From contig DUZG01000014.1 in the NCBI GenBank assembly GCA_013349585.1, forward strand, positions 1 through 36,453: 36,453 bases of DNA. The letters run 5' to 3'. Under the pieces are notes generated by a model. The model had not been told where the DNA came from. It saw only the letters and a program-made list of their open reading frames with translations, and made no database searches. Shown in pieces: positions 1 through 7,468 of the stretch. Source of the stretch: Nitrospinota bacterium (GTDB lineage Bacteria > Nitrospinota > Nitrospinia > Nitrospinales > VA-1). The translations under genes were made by a program, and so were the position numbers. Numbering within the stretch: position 1 is the first letter of the stretch; every line of letters begins with the position of its first letter.

Positions 1-395
1 ATGTCATGGTCGAGGGTTTTAAATCCTAATTTTACATATATTGCGCTTGCTATCGGAACAGCCGTAAAAATCGTCATAAGGTACCCTTTAAGGCCCATTA
101 CCTCCTTCAGCAATCGGATACTGTGAGCCCGATATTCCTTTTCGACAACCCAAGCAGACCAGTTACACACCTTATAGGTGATGGAGCCAATCGTTCTCTT
201 GCTAAAAATAGTACCTAGAAATCCTACGATGACTCTATCTGCCTCCAAGACGTAACCAAAATAATTTTCCTCAGAGTTCCAGTGATTCACGAACAATTGC
301 CTGCAATCTTCCTTAGAAACAGGCTCCTCGAATAACCTGACTAATTTAAAGACTCCTTCGAAATCTGACTCCAGCGCCTTTCGAACGATCATCAT
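1..395 (-). CDS. GNAT-family acyltransferase, N-terminal part (cut by window edge)
   Basis: This minus-strand frame stays open from an ATG at 395 (a second ATG follows at 392) to the window edge, giving 131 residues with no stop; the ORF track omits it because it runs off the end. The visible protein starts MMIVRKALESDFEGVFKLV, the usual beta1-alpha1 opening of a GNAT domain, and later has GYVLEADRVIVGFLG (beta2-beta3) and AIYVKLGFKTLD (the last helix and strand). The segment WSAWVVEKEYRAHSIRLL resembles the WYVxPxYRxxSLxLL stretch I recall from acyltransferases near polysaccharide genes, so an envelope sugar or lipid substrate is possible but unproven. AGAGGGG just upstream of the start is a good ribosome binding site. 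It lies 11 bp downstream of the RHH-like gene, suggesting co-transcription. Confidence 0.7.
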   Translation of the reverse strand, partial: MMIVRKALESDFEGVFKLVRLFEEPVSKEDCRQLFVNHWNSEENYFGYVLEADRVIVGFLGTIFSKRTIGSITYKVCNWSAWVVEKEYRAHSIRLLKEVMGLKGYLMTIFTAVPIASAIYVKLGFKTLDHD

Positions 396-406
396 GTCCC
401 CTCTGT

Positions 407-616
407 TTAATATTCATTCTTGTCCAACCATTTCTTAATTAAATCCTCACAGATATTACTTTTAGAGATGGTTGGTGTTTCACCCTTCTTTATTTGTTTA
501 TCCTGTTCTGCCCTCACCCCAAGATTAAATCTAATTTTAGTTTCCTCATCCAGATACACCTGAACCGATGCCTGTCTTAATTTAGTAGGTTTTGTTTCTG
601 CTGTTTTCTTTGCCAT
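407..616 (-). CDS. small ribbon-helix-helix-like protein
   Basis: A 69-residue protein if started at the ATG at 616, preceded by GGAGAGG; the longer ORF-track start at 664 has no such site. After a basic N-terminus (MAKKTAETKPTKLRQ) comes a beta-strand-like stretch, ASVQVYLDEETKIRF, and near the end a helix with the pattern TISKSNICEDLIKKWLDK, together resembling a ribbon-helix-helix (Arc/MetJ-type) DNA-binding fold with an insertion between strand and last helix. No exact family is recognised. It precedes the GNAT gene by 11 bp, an order also known from RHH-GNAT toxin-antitoxin pairs, but the GNAT here does not look like a typical toxin. It may regulate itself through direct repeats at 701-726. 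Confidence 0.5.
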   Translation of the reverse strand: MAKKTAETKPTKLRQASVQVYLDEETKIRFNLGVRAEQDKQIKKGETPTISKSNICEDLIKKWLDKNEY

Positions 617-700
617 CAACCCTCTCCAATAACATCTATTTTTCCCAATTCTAACCGCATCCAATCTTTAGTCAATAGCACATAATTTAGTTTTTTAAGC

Positions 701-726
701 ACTACAGTTATGTAATACTACAATTA
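701..726. promoter_or_regulatory. direct repeat ACTACARTTA x2, possible operator
   Basis: ACTACAGTTA (701-710) and ACTACAATTA (717-726) match at 9 of 10 positions and are 16 bp apart start to start. They lie in the AT-rich region between the divergent RHH-like gene and the gene at 758. RHH proteins commonly bind short direct repeats, so this is a reasonable operator candidate. It is inference from position and repetition only. Confidence 0.3.
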
Positions 727-757
727 ACATTATTTACTAACTATTGAAACTCTGATT

Positions 758-1042
758 ATGAATATCCAACAAATCAAATTCTGGAGAAAAACATTAGATT
801 TTGACTCAGGGGAATATCCGCAGATCAGTAACCAAGATTTAGATGTTGTGGATTTCTTAATAGATGAACTTGAGAAATCTCATGAATCCAACAAAAAGAA
901 TAAATGCTCCAGTTGCTTATTTTGGGAAAAATCATCAGAGACAGGATTTGGTTTTTGTCCTATCGGCAAGGATTACTTTTTAGGAAGTAATAAGTGTGAA
1001 TACGGAACATGGAAACTTAATAAAGAAGGAGAAGAGTTATGA
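758..1042 (+). CDS. hypothetical protein with a cysteine cluster
   Basis: A 94-residue soluble protein not assigned to a family. The first half is acidic and probably helical. The second half holds KCSSCLFWEKSS, then GFCPIG and NKCEYGTW: a CxxC pair followed by two further cysteines, a spacing that could hold a metal ion. Its stop codon overlaps the start of the downstream lipoprotein gene by four bases (ATGA at 1039-1042), so the two genes are translationally coupled. No strong ribosome binding site precedes the ATG at 758. A structural zinc site is inference from the cysteines alone. Confidence 0.6.
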   Translation: MNIQQIKFWRKTLDFDSGEYPQISNQDLDVVDFLIDELEKSHESNKKNKCSSCLFWEKSSETGFGFCPIGKDYFLGSNKCEYGTWKLNKEGEEL

Positions 1043-1677
1043 AGAAGATGCTGATTTTAGTGTTGATGAGTGTTTTAGTTTTTACTGGAACTGGATGTGC
1101 AACCAATCCAATTTTGAATGGAAAGAATGTTGGTGGTGTCATTGGTTCTTCCGGTGGAGCATATGGGGGGTCAGTTTTGACAAAGAACTCATCTAAAGGA
1201 GTTCAAATTGCAAGCATCGCAGGTGGAGCATTACTCGGTTGGTTGGCAGGTTCTAAAGTTGGTGAGTATTTTGATGAGAGGGATAAGAAACGACAGGTCA
1301 AGTTGATAGAAAATGTCTTGGAGAATAATAGAGACAATATGACATCAACTGACACTTACAAAAAGACATGGACTAATCCGAATGGTCAGCAACAAACTGG
1401 AATGGTCACTCAGTCAATAACACCTCTTAGAACTTTTCAACAACCTCAGAATAATATCTATGTTGGAGATCAAAGACCATCATTACCTAATGGTCACCCT
1501 GACAAATGGAAAGAGTTCACATACACGCAACCAAATCAAAATAATCAATATGCATCATCTGGTCAGGTTTGTAGGGATGCTCAAATCACAATCAGCATTG
1601 AAGGATTAGGACAACCAACTAAACAGCAATTTTATACTGCTTGCCGAACAGAACAAGGTTGGAGGAGTGTAAATTAG
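1039..1677 (+). CDS. glycine-zipper lipoprotein
   Basis: A 212-residue protein with a lipoprotein signal peptide: MKKMLILVLMSVLVFTGTGC has a basic start, a hydrophobic core and a TGTGC lipobox with Cys20. Residues about 29-80 are glycine-rich (GGVIGSSGGAYGGS, then IAGGALLGWLAGSKVGEYFDER), the glycine-zipper pattern of the 17-kDa surface antigen / SlyB-like group, which inserts in or lies against the membrane. The middle is Asn/Gln-rich and probably disordered. The C-terminus (CRDAQITISIEGLGQPTKQQFYTACRTEQGW) resembles the terminal segment seen in such surface antigens, with two cysteines that could form a disulfide. Its start overlaps the previous stop, and a terminator follows at once. Likely an outer-membrane lipoprotein; specific role unknown. 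Confidence 0.75.
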   Translation: MKKMLILVLMSVLVFTGTGCATNPILNGKNVGGVIGSSGGAYGGSVLTKNSSKGVQIASIAGGALLGWLAGSKVGEYFDERDKKRQVKLIENVLENNRDNMTSTDTYKKTWTNPNGQQQTGMVTQSITPLRTFQQPQNNIYVGDQRPSLPNGHPDKWKEFTYTQPNQNNQYASSGQVCRDAQITISIEGLGQPTKQQFYTACRTEQGWRSVN

Positions 1678-1707
1678 GATTGTTTCAGATCAATTTTAAG
1701 GTAGTCT

Positions 1708-1746
1708 AGAGTCCAGTTTCCGGCAAGGTTTCTGGACTCTTTTTTT
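1708..1746 (+). terminator. intrinsic terminator after the lipoprotein gene
   Basis: A perfect stem GAGTCCAG (1709-1716) / CTGGACTC (1732-1739), extended by an A-T pair, is followed by a run of T residues to 1746. It starts about 30 bp after the lipoprotein stop codon and ends this two-gene unit. Confidence 0.85.
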
Positions 1747-1814
1747 AGGGAAAAATAGTGACAAAAATGCAGGAATTTTTCGGCATTGATTTACCCCCAA
1801 ATGAACAGTTGGCA

Positions 1815-1836
1815 CTTCTATAAGTCTTCTATAAGT
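1815..1836. repeat. 11-bp tandem repeat CTTCTATAAGT x2
   Basis: CTTCTATAAGT occurs twice back to back (1815-1825 and 1826-1836) in the AT-rich 226-bp gap between the terminator and the CmcI-like gene. No gene was found in this gap. The function is unknown; it could be chance in AT-rich sequence. Confidence 0.4.
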
Positions 1837-1972
1837 ATTTTTTAGAATTTATAAAACCATGTTAAAATTATAAGTAATTGGTTTTAAAGGGTTTTAATGA
1901 TTTCTAGGAAGGATTAAACCGTTGACCAAATGTTTTTTAAGGGAGCAAGCAAATATTTTTTCATAAATATGA

Positions 1973-2731
1973 TTAGCGAATTTTCTTGAGATATCCATTT
2001 GGATTAAAAGTCATATAAAATTTTTCACAGTTTTGATCTATTTCAAAAGAATCATTATGATTAAAAAATTCCTGAATGGCCTCAAAGGGTCCATCGCCCC
2101 AGTTTGGCATGATAGGATGACCGTTAATATTAGAGTCTTCCACAATCATATAGCTATTGGGGGTTACAAAATCACAGTAAATTTTCATTTCTTTTAGCAC
2201 ATGATGCATATTGTGATCAGAGTCGAGTATAACCAATACAATCTGGCTTCCTTCAATCATTTTAGCAATTTTTTGAACCACCTTATCGCTTGTGGATGAT
2301 CCCTTTAAATATGTAATTCTTTCATGAACCGGACGGTTTTCTAATTCCTCAATATCGACGGCAATCACCTTTCCTTTTCCAATGGAATCCATTATCGAGG
2401 CAAGAAAACCAACACCACCGCCCTCATTCGTCCCCGTTTCAATAACAATATCTGGTTTTAATTCAAATAGGAGTTCCTGGTAAATCCAAAGATCCATAGG
2501 GCATTTCATTGTTCGATGCCCCATCCACCGAGTATTTTTCCAGGTTCTCTCTGGTGAGCTATAATAAAGCGAATGGAATTGAGCTGGTATATCTCCAGAA
2601 TTTTTAGAAAAATAATTGTATGATCTAACAAAAATAAGCTCCAAGACAAAAGTTGCGATTCGAAATATTTTCCGAAAAACCCCATCTTGGGAAAGACCCA
2701 TAGCCCTACTGATTTTTTTACTTCTCTTCAT
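1973..2731 (-). CDS. CmcI / rhamnosyl O-methyltransferase family protein
   Basis: A SAM-dependent methyltransferase of the cephalosporin hydroxylase (CmcI) / rhamnosyl O-methyltransferase family. The Rossmann core shows DIVIETGTNEGGGVGFLA (motif I, SAM binding), then GKVIAVDIE (second strand with an acidic end), VLVILDSDHNMHHVL (motif with metal- or substrate-binding acids) and YMIVEDSNINGHP. Family members usually O-methylate sugars or small hydroxylated compounds. I chose the ATG at 2731 (MKRSKKISRA, about 252 residues) with GGAG about 12 bases upstream; the ORF track extends to a TTG at 2764 with no ribosome binding site. It is divergent from the deoxysugar operon at 2841, so a role in modifying envelope sugars is likely. 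The exact substrate cannot be read from sequence. Confidence 0.75.
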   Translation of the reverse strand: MKRSKKISRAMGLSQDGVFRKIFRIATFVLELIFVRSYNYFSKNSGDIPAQFHSLYYSSPERTWKNTRWMGHRTMKCPMDLWIYQELLFELKPDIVIETGTNEGGGVGFLASIMDSIGKGKVIAVDIEELENRPVHERITYLKGSSTSDKVVQKIAKMIEGSQIVLVILDSDHNMHHVLKEMKIYCDFVTPNSYMIVEDSNINGHPIMPNWGDGPFEAIQEFFNHNDSFEIDQNCEKFYMTFNPNGYLKKIR

Positions 2732-2840
2732 ATTCTTGATACACTCCGCAAAAATTAGCCTCAATAATATTCGGCAACATGATAAAATGATACGCTGATA
2801 CTTATAAAATGTCTATTTGTTCTAAAAATCTGGAGCCCCT

Positions 2841-4073
2841 TTGAAATACCCAACCTGTCGATTCTGTAATGCAAATCTGATTTCGTTTTGTGACCTTGGC
2901 CTATCTCCTCTTGCTAATTCATTTCTGAAAGAAAGTCAGCTACAGACTGATGAAGCATTTTACCCCTTGCATGCCTACATCTGTGAAGATTGCCATCTGG
3001 TACAACTTGAAGAATTTGAATGTCCAAAAAATATTTTTACCAATTATGCATACTTTTCGTCTTTTTCTAAAACATGGTTAAAGCATTGCCAAGCTTACAC
3101 AAATAATGTGATCTCCAGATTCAAACTTGATCGCAAGAAAAAGGTAATTGAAATTGCAAGTAACGATGGGTGCCTTCTAAAATATTTTAATGAATCAAAA
3201 ATTCCCGTTTTGGGCATCGAACCCGCAGAAAATGTAGCACGGGAAGCAGAGGCTTCTGGAGTACCTACTGTAAAAAGTTTTTTCAACTCTGAACTTGCTC
3301 GAAAGCTAAAGGCCGAAAATAAGCAAGCCGATTTTTTAATTTGCAACAATGTTCTAGCTCATGTCCCAAATCTTAATGATTTTATTGCTGGTTTAAAAAT
3401 TCTACTTAAACCTGAAGGCGTAATTACCTTGGAATTCCCCTCTTTAATGAAATTAATAGAGCAAGTTCAGTTTGATACGATTTACCATGAACATTTTTCC
3501 TATTTTTCATTATTAACCGCTGAAAAATTATTTTCTCATCATGGATTAACCTTATTTGATGTTGATGAGTTAAATACTCATGGGGGCTCTTTACGAATAT
3601 ACGCTCAACACAAAGAAAACACAGAAAACTTAACAAGTGAAAACGTATCACGTATTAAACTAATGGAAAAAAATAAAGGCTTGGACAAATTAAGTTCTTA
3701 CCTTAACTTTACAAAACAGGTGGAAGAAACAAAACGAAAACTTTATAGTTTTTTAGCTAAAAAAAAGCAATCAGGAAAATCTATAGCCGCCTATGGCGCC
3801 CCTGCCAAAGGCAACACACTTCTTAATTATTGCAATATCGGAACCGATTTAATTGATTATACTGTAGATCTAAATCCTGGAAAGCAGGGTCATTTTCTTC
3901 CCGGCACCCATATTCCGGTCTTTCATCCAGATAAAATTAAGGATACTAGACCCGACTATCTTCTCATTTTACCATGGAACATAAAAAACGAAATAATGGA
4001 ACAAATGAAAATTATTAATACATGGGGAGGGAAGTTCATTATTCCCATACCAAAAGTAATGGTACAACAATGA
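2841..4073 (+). CDS. TylC3/NovU-type sugar C-methyltransferase
   Basis: A 410-residue three-domain enzyme. The N-terminal zinc domain shows CRFCNANLISFCDLG and later YICEDCHLVQ. The central SAM-binding domain has VIEIASNDGCLLKYF (motif I) and LICNNVLAHVPNLNDF. The C-terminal domain has IAAYGAPAKGNTLLNY, typical of the family that C-methylates dTDP-4-keto-deoxysugars (TylC3, NovU). FEFPSLMKLIEQ-type sequence and FDTIYHEHFSYFS with the tandem catalytic-region His/Glu are also present. The start is TTG with GGAG 5-6 bases upstream. Its stop overlaps the epimerase start (ATGA, 4070-4073), making a tight operon. Expected reaction: C-3 methylation of a keto-deoxysugar nucleotide; the nucleotide and final sugar are not known. 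Confidence 0.85.
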   Translation: MKYPTCRFCNANLISFCDLGLSPLANSFLKESQLQTDEAFYPLHAYICEDCHLVQLEEFECPKNIFTNYAYFSSFSKTWLKHCQAYTNNVISRFKLDRKKKVIEIASNDGCLLKYFNESKIPVLGIEPAENVAREAEASGVPTVKSFFNSELARKLKAENKQADFLICNNVLAHVPNLNDFIAGLKILLKPEGVITLEFPSLMKLIEQVQFDTIYHEHFSYFSLLTAEKLFSHHGLTLFDVDELNTHGGSLRIYAQHKENTENLTSENVSRIKLMEKNKGLDKLSSYLNFTKQVEETKRKLYSFLAKKKQSGKSIAAYGAPAKGNTLLNYCNIGTDLIDYTVDLNPGKQGHFLPGTHIPVFHPDKIKDTRPDYLLILPWNIKNEIMEQMKIINTWGGKFIIPIPKVMVQQ

Positions 4074-4600
4074 TTTTTAAAGAAACCAATTTGCAAGGGG
4101 CATTTGTTATAGAACCTGAAATGTTAACCGACGAGAGAGGGGCTTTCGCCCGTATATTTTGTAAAAAAGAATTTAAAAACCATGGACTGAACCCAAATAT
4201 TTTCCAGTGTAGTATTTCGCTCAATAAAGAAAAATTTACTCTAAGAGGAATGCACTTTCAAAAAATCCCTCACGCTGAAGCTAAACTAGTTCGATGCTCC
4301 CGAGGACTCATCTATGACGTGATTGTGGATTTACGACCTAACTCGCCTACCTATATGGGATGGACCTCTATAGAAATATCTCTCGAAAACAAGAGAATGG
4401 TATATGTACCTGAAGGATTTGCTCATGGATTTCAAACCTTGGAGGACAACACAGAAGTAATTTATCAAATGTCCCAGTTTTATTCTCCAGGCCACTCCGG
4501 TGGGTTCCGCTGGGATGACCCTTCATTTAATATTGAATGGCCTACCGAACCAATAGTCATTTCACCTAAAGATAAAATTTTTTCTGACTTTAGGTCATGA
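4070..4600 (+). CDS. rfbC: dTDP-4-dehydrorhamnose 3,5-epimerase family (RmlC-like)
   Basis: A 176-residue cupin enzyme started at the ATG at 4070, inside the ATGA overlap with the methyltransferase; the longer track start at 4022 lies within that gene. The RmlC fold is clear from RGMHFQKIPHAEAKLVRC (catalytic His region), IYDVIVDLRPNSPTYMGW, YVPEGFAHGFQTLEDN and the C-terminal GFRWDDPSFNIEWP. It should epimerise C3 and/or C5 of a dTDP-4-keto-6-deoxyhexose. Because no rmlA, rmlB or rmlD is next to it and the flanking enzymes are a C-methyltransferase and an SDR, the product is more likely a branched deoxysugar than plain rhamnose. That last point is inference. Confidence 0.85.
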   Translation: MIFKETNLQGAFVIEPEMLTDERGAFARIFCKKEFKNHGLNPNIFQCSISLNKEKFTLRGMHFQKIPHAEAKLVRCSRGLIYDVIVDLRPNSPTYMGWTSIEISLENKRMVYVPEGFAHGFQTLEDNTEVIYQMSQFYSPGHSGGFRWDDPSFNIEWPTEPIVISPKDKIFSDFRS

Positions 4601-5499
4601 AAAAAACCTTGGTAACTGGAGCATCTGGTTTTATAGGAAGGCATGCGCTCGAGCCTCTATTACAGGCTGGCCATGAAGTACACGCTGTCTCATTTAAAAA
4701 AAAATCGGGAAATGAGACCAATATAAAATGGCACCAGGCTGACCTCAAAAACTCTACTCAAACGCAAGACCTTATAGGGAAAATCCAACCCACCCATCTA
4801 CTCCATTTTGCCTGGTGCGCCGATCCGGGAAAGTTCTGGACAGACCCCGAAAATACTCAATGGGTTGAGGCTAGCTTTAATTTAATAAAAAATTTTCACG
4901 CGCAAGGTGGCAAACGAGTAGTTATTGCTGGCAGTTGCGCTGAATACAATTGGAATAAAAGTATCTATTCTGAAAAGGCAAGTCCTGAAATGCCAGCTAC
5001 GCTTTATGGGAAATGTAAGCAGGAACTTCAAATCAAAGCCGAGTCTTTCTGTCATAAAGTCGATTTAAGCCTTTGTTGGGGACGAATATTTTTCGTTTAC
5101 GGACCTTACGAGCACCCGGAGCGCCTTGTCTCTTCAGTAGTTCGTTCTTTATTGAAAAATGAACCTGCGGAATGCTCCCATGGAAAACAAAAACGAGATC
5201 TACTTTTTGTTGAAGATGTAGCCTCTGGATTCGTATCTATCCTGGAAGATAAGATAACGGGAATTGTAAATATAGGATCAGGCAAGGGTGTCGCACTCAA
5301 GGACGTTATAAAAACCATCGGCGATAAAATTGGACGAAATAATTTGATTAGGATAGGCGCCCTTCCCTCTCCCATAAATGATCCGCCGATACTGGTGGCC
5401 AACACAAAAAGGTTAACAGAAGAAGTCGGATGGACACCAAAGTTCGATATCAATGCAGGGCTTGACCGAACAATTCAATGGTGGAAAAGTGCACTGTGA
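4597..5499 (+). CDS. NAD(P)-dependent nucleotide-sugar epimerase/reductase (SDR)
   Basis: A 300-residue extended short-chain dehydrogenase. The N-terminal Rossmann motif is LVTGASGFIGRH, followed by the serine-containing VVIAGSCAEYNW and the catalytic pair in LYGKCKQEL (YxxxK). GRIFFVYGPYEHPERLVSSVV matches the substrate-binding part of sugar epimerases, and RDLLFVEDVASGFVSILE matches the usual RDFxHVDD-like motif. It overlaps the epimerase by ATGA (4597-4600) and closes the operon. In such modules the last enzyme is often the 4-ketoreductase that fixes the final configuration, which is my best guess here. No clear intrinsic terminator follows, only a T-run without a strong stem at about 5526. 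Confidence 0.85.
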   Translation: MKKTLVTGASGFIGRHALEPLLQAGHEVHAVSFKKKSGNETNIKWHQADLKNSTQTQDLIGKIQPTHLLHFAWCADPGKFWTDPENTQWVEASFNLIKNFHAQGGKRVVIAGSCAEYNWNKSIYSEKASPEMPATLYGKCKQELQIKAESFCHKVDLSLCWGRIFFVYGPYEHPERLVSSVVRSLLKNEPAECSHGKQKRDLLFVEDVASGFVSILEDKITGIVNIGSGKGVALKDVIKTIGDKIGRNNLIRIGALPSPINDPPILVANTKRLTEEVGWTPKFDINAGLDRTIQWWKSAL

Positions 5500-5555
5500 A
5501 ACCCAACAGCATCTAATAAAACCTACTTATTTTTTTGCGGTGGGATTGAGAAAAT

Positions 5556-6317
5556 CTACATTTCTTCGGCGATGATAGCTTTCAGTTTTGAGCGCAGCCT
5601 GAAAACCGCTTTGGAGTGGATTTGTGAAACTCGGGATTCTGTTATATCTAGAACTTCCCCGATCTCTTTCATGGTCAGTTCTTCATAATAGTAAAGGGAT
5701 ATCATCAATCGCTCTTTTTCAGGAAGTGTATCGATGGCCTTGGCGATAATCTCTTTCAGCTCGCTCAGACGGAACGATGTTTGTGGATCGTTATCGCCCT
5801 TGCCTGCTAGACAGTCCAGAAGACTTTGTTGTTCGCCGGACTCCTTGGCGATGCCTAAATCCTCCAAACTGAGAATCGGCATGCTTTTCGTTTCGTTCAT
5901 GGTAATGAAAAGTTCATCCATGGTGACACCCATTTCACCAGCTACCTCATCATCTTCAGGAGGACGGCCCAACTTATTCTGCAATTTCTGAACAACTTCA
6001 TCCAAAGCAGAGGCTTTTTGCCGTACCGATCGCGGAACCCAATCCATTGATCTCAGTTCGTCAAGAATAGATCCGCGAACCCTGAATTCAGCATAGGTTT
6101 TAAACTTGGCACCACGTGATGCATCGTATTTGTCAATCGCGTCAATCAAGCCGAGCACGCCGACACTGATTAAGTCATCGACTTCGATATGCGGAGGTAG
6201 GCGCATCGCGATCCGGTTCGCAACATATTTGATCATCGGCGCGTATTCCTTAATTACCTCTTCGCGGTTCTCTACCGAAATCTCAATTCGATTGATTGCA
6301 TGTCCTTTAGTAGCCAT
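5556..6317 (-). CDS. fliA: flagellar RNA polymerase sigma factor FliA (sigma-28)
   Basis: A 253-residue sigma-70 family factor of the FliA/WhiG type. Region 2 spans roughly residues 25-100 (YAPMIKYVANRIAMRLP, DLISVGVLGLIDAIDKYD, FKTYAEFRVRGSILDELR, DWVPRSVR, all classic for FliA). Region 3 follows, and region 4 lies at about 199-246 (LPEKERLMISLYYYEELTMKEIGEVLDITESRVSQIHSKA). It directs polymerase to late flagellar and chemotaxis promoters. It is the last gene of the flagellar cluster, 15 bp after the small membrane gene. A sigma-28-like promoter upstream of fliL (17913-17940) would give positive feedback. No flgM anti-sigma gene is visible in the window. Confidence 0.95.
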   Translation of the reverse strand: MATKGHAINRIEISVENREEVIKEYAPMIKYVANRIAMRLPPHIEVDDLISVGVLGLIDAIDKYDASRGAKFKTYAEFRVRGSILDELRSMDWVPRSVRQKASALDEVVQKLQNKLGRPPEDDEVAGEMGVTMDELFITMNETKSMPILSLEDLGIAKESGEQQSLLDCLAGKGDNDPQTSFRLSELKEIIAKAIDTLPEKERLMISLYYYEELTMKEIGEVLDITESRVSQIHSKAVFRLRSKLKAIIAEEM

Positions 6318-6332
6318 TTATATTTTCTCTCA

Positions 6333-6581
6333 TTACGCCCTTTGATCCAATTGAGTGCCCTTGTCTTCTTCCTGATCCTTGTCGACCATATCTTCTTTCT
6401 CTTCTTGCAGCAACATCGAACCTACTCCCCAAGCCAGTAAACCAAAAAGTATCGCACCACCAATCCCGCGAGAGATTCCCGTGAAAAAAGTCGCCCCCAT
6501 TAAAACACTGCCTATGGATAGAATTCCAAAGGACAGTAGACCAAACGAAGCGGCCATCTTTTGTATATTAAGGGGAGTCAT
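6333..6581 (-). CDS. small two-helix membrane protein between flhG and fliA
   Basis: An 82-residue protein if started at the ATG at 6581, whose ATGA overlaps the flhG stop; the track start at 6605 would overlap flhG further. It has two hydrophobic helices, about residues 12-31 (AASFGLLSFGILSIGSVLMG) and 38-57 (RGIGGAILFGLLAWGVGSML), then a charged, acidic tail (EEKEDMVDKDQEEDKG). I do not recognise the family. Its place between flhG and fliA, coupled to flhG and 15 bp from fliA, suggests a flagellar or polar-placement function, or a membrane accessory for one of these two regulators. Confidence 0.7.
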   Translation of the reverse strand: MTPLNIQKMAASFGLLSFGILSIGSVLMGATFFTGISRGIGGAILFGLLAWGVGSMLLQEEKEDMVDKDQEEDKGTQLDQRA

Positions 6582-7441
6582 TTGGCTTGAAAAGCACTCC
6601 TCCAAAAATAAGGTTGATTGCCTTCACCAGATTTCGGTTTCTCTTTTGAAATCTTTTCGGCAAGTTCATTGATGCAACCGCTGAATTTTGAAAAAGGGTA
6701 AATTTCCAGAAAAGCTTTTTGTTGGCGAATCGCTTTCGGAACATTAGGGTCGTATAATATATATCCCATATACTCAACAGAAACACCGCTAAGAAAGCGA
6801 TCGGTAACTGCTGTCAAGTTTCTGTAAACACCTTGTGCTTCTCTTTCAGACGCAACGGAGTTAACAATCAACCTGAATTTTTTTTGTGAATGGTTGTTAT
6901 GTAAAATCTTCATCAAAGCATAGACATCGGTCAACGAAGTCGGCTCTGTTGTGGCAATAAGAAGCGTTTCATGGGCGGCACTGCAAAAGAAAGTTACATT
7001 AGCTGAAATACCCGCGCCCGTATCGAAAATCAGAAAATCATATCCACGGCTGACCCGATCTAACTCATCCATGAGCATCATTTTCTTTTCGGTCTCCAAT
7101 TGTGTTAACTCTTGAAGTCCGTCACCTGCTGGTAAAACATGAATACCTTCCGGGCCGTGCAATATAATGTCTTCGACATTCAATTCCCCTGACAAAACAT
7201 GGCCAATATGCTTTTTCGAAACTAATCCTAAAAGAATATCAATATTGTTCAGGCCAAGATCCGCATCGACCACCAGAACTTTTTTACCCCGTTTAGACAA
7301 GGCATAAGCAAGGTTAGCCACGATATTGGTTTTACCAACACCGCCCTTACCGCTACTGACTGCTAGAACTCTCAAATCTGATTCGTTCATTTCACTGTAT
7401 GTCATTCTTTTTAAAGTAGTTGCTTGCCCGTCCAATATCAT
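6578..7441 (-). CDS. flhG: flagellar number regulator FlhG (MinD-like ATPase)
   Basis: A 287-residue MinD/ParA-family ATPase (also FleN/YlxH). The N-terminus MILDGQATTLKRM carries the DQAxxLR-like motif that in FlhG stimulates the GTPase of FlhF. The deviant Walker A motif VSSGKGGVGKTN (about residues 28-39) with its signature lysine, VLVVDADLGLNNIDILLG and FLIFDTGAGIS (Walker B region) are intact. FlhG restrains FlhF to fix flagellum number and, in some species, represses the flagellar master activator. The start at 7441 has AGGGG upstream. It lies 27 bp after flhF and overlaps the small membrane gene by 4 bp. The C-terminus lacks an obvious long amphipathic membrane-targeting helix. Confidence 0.93.
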   Translation of the reverse strand: MILDGQATTLKRMTYSEMNESDLRVLAVSSGKGGVGKTNIVANLAYALSKRGKKVLVVDADLGLNNIDILLGLVSKKHIGHVLSGELNVEDIILHGPEGIHVLPAGDGLQELTQLETEKKMMLMDELDRVSRGYDFLIFDTGAGISANVTFFCSAAHETLLIATTEPTSLTDVYALMKILHNNHSQKKFRLIVNSVASEREAQGVYRNLTAVTDRFLSGVSVEYMGYILYDPNVPKAIRQQKAFLEIYPFSKFSGCINELAEKISKEKPKSGEGNQPYFWRSAFQAK

Positions 7442-7468
7442 ATCTTAATCCCCTAATTTATCTTGAAA

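Noticed and set aside
1-616. Firm call of an RHH-GNAT toxin-antitoxin module
   Set aside because: The GNAT part resembles envelope-related acyltransferases and is cut by the window edge, and the small protein is only loosely RHH-like. Retained as a low-level finding.
996-1196. 66-residue plus-strand ORF across the 758 and 1039 genes
   Set aside because: It overlaps two better-supported coupled genes in another frame and is an out-of-frame translation of the lipoprotein signal region.
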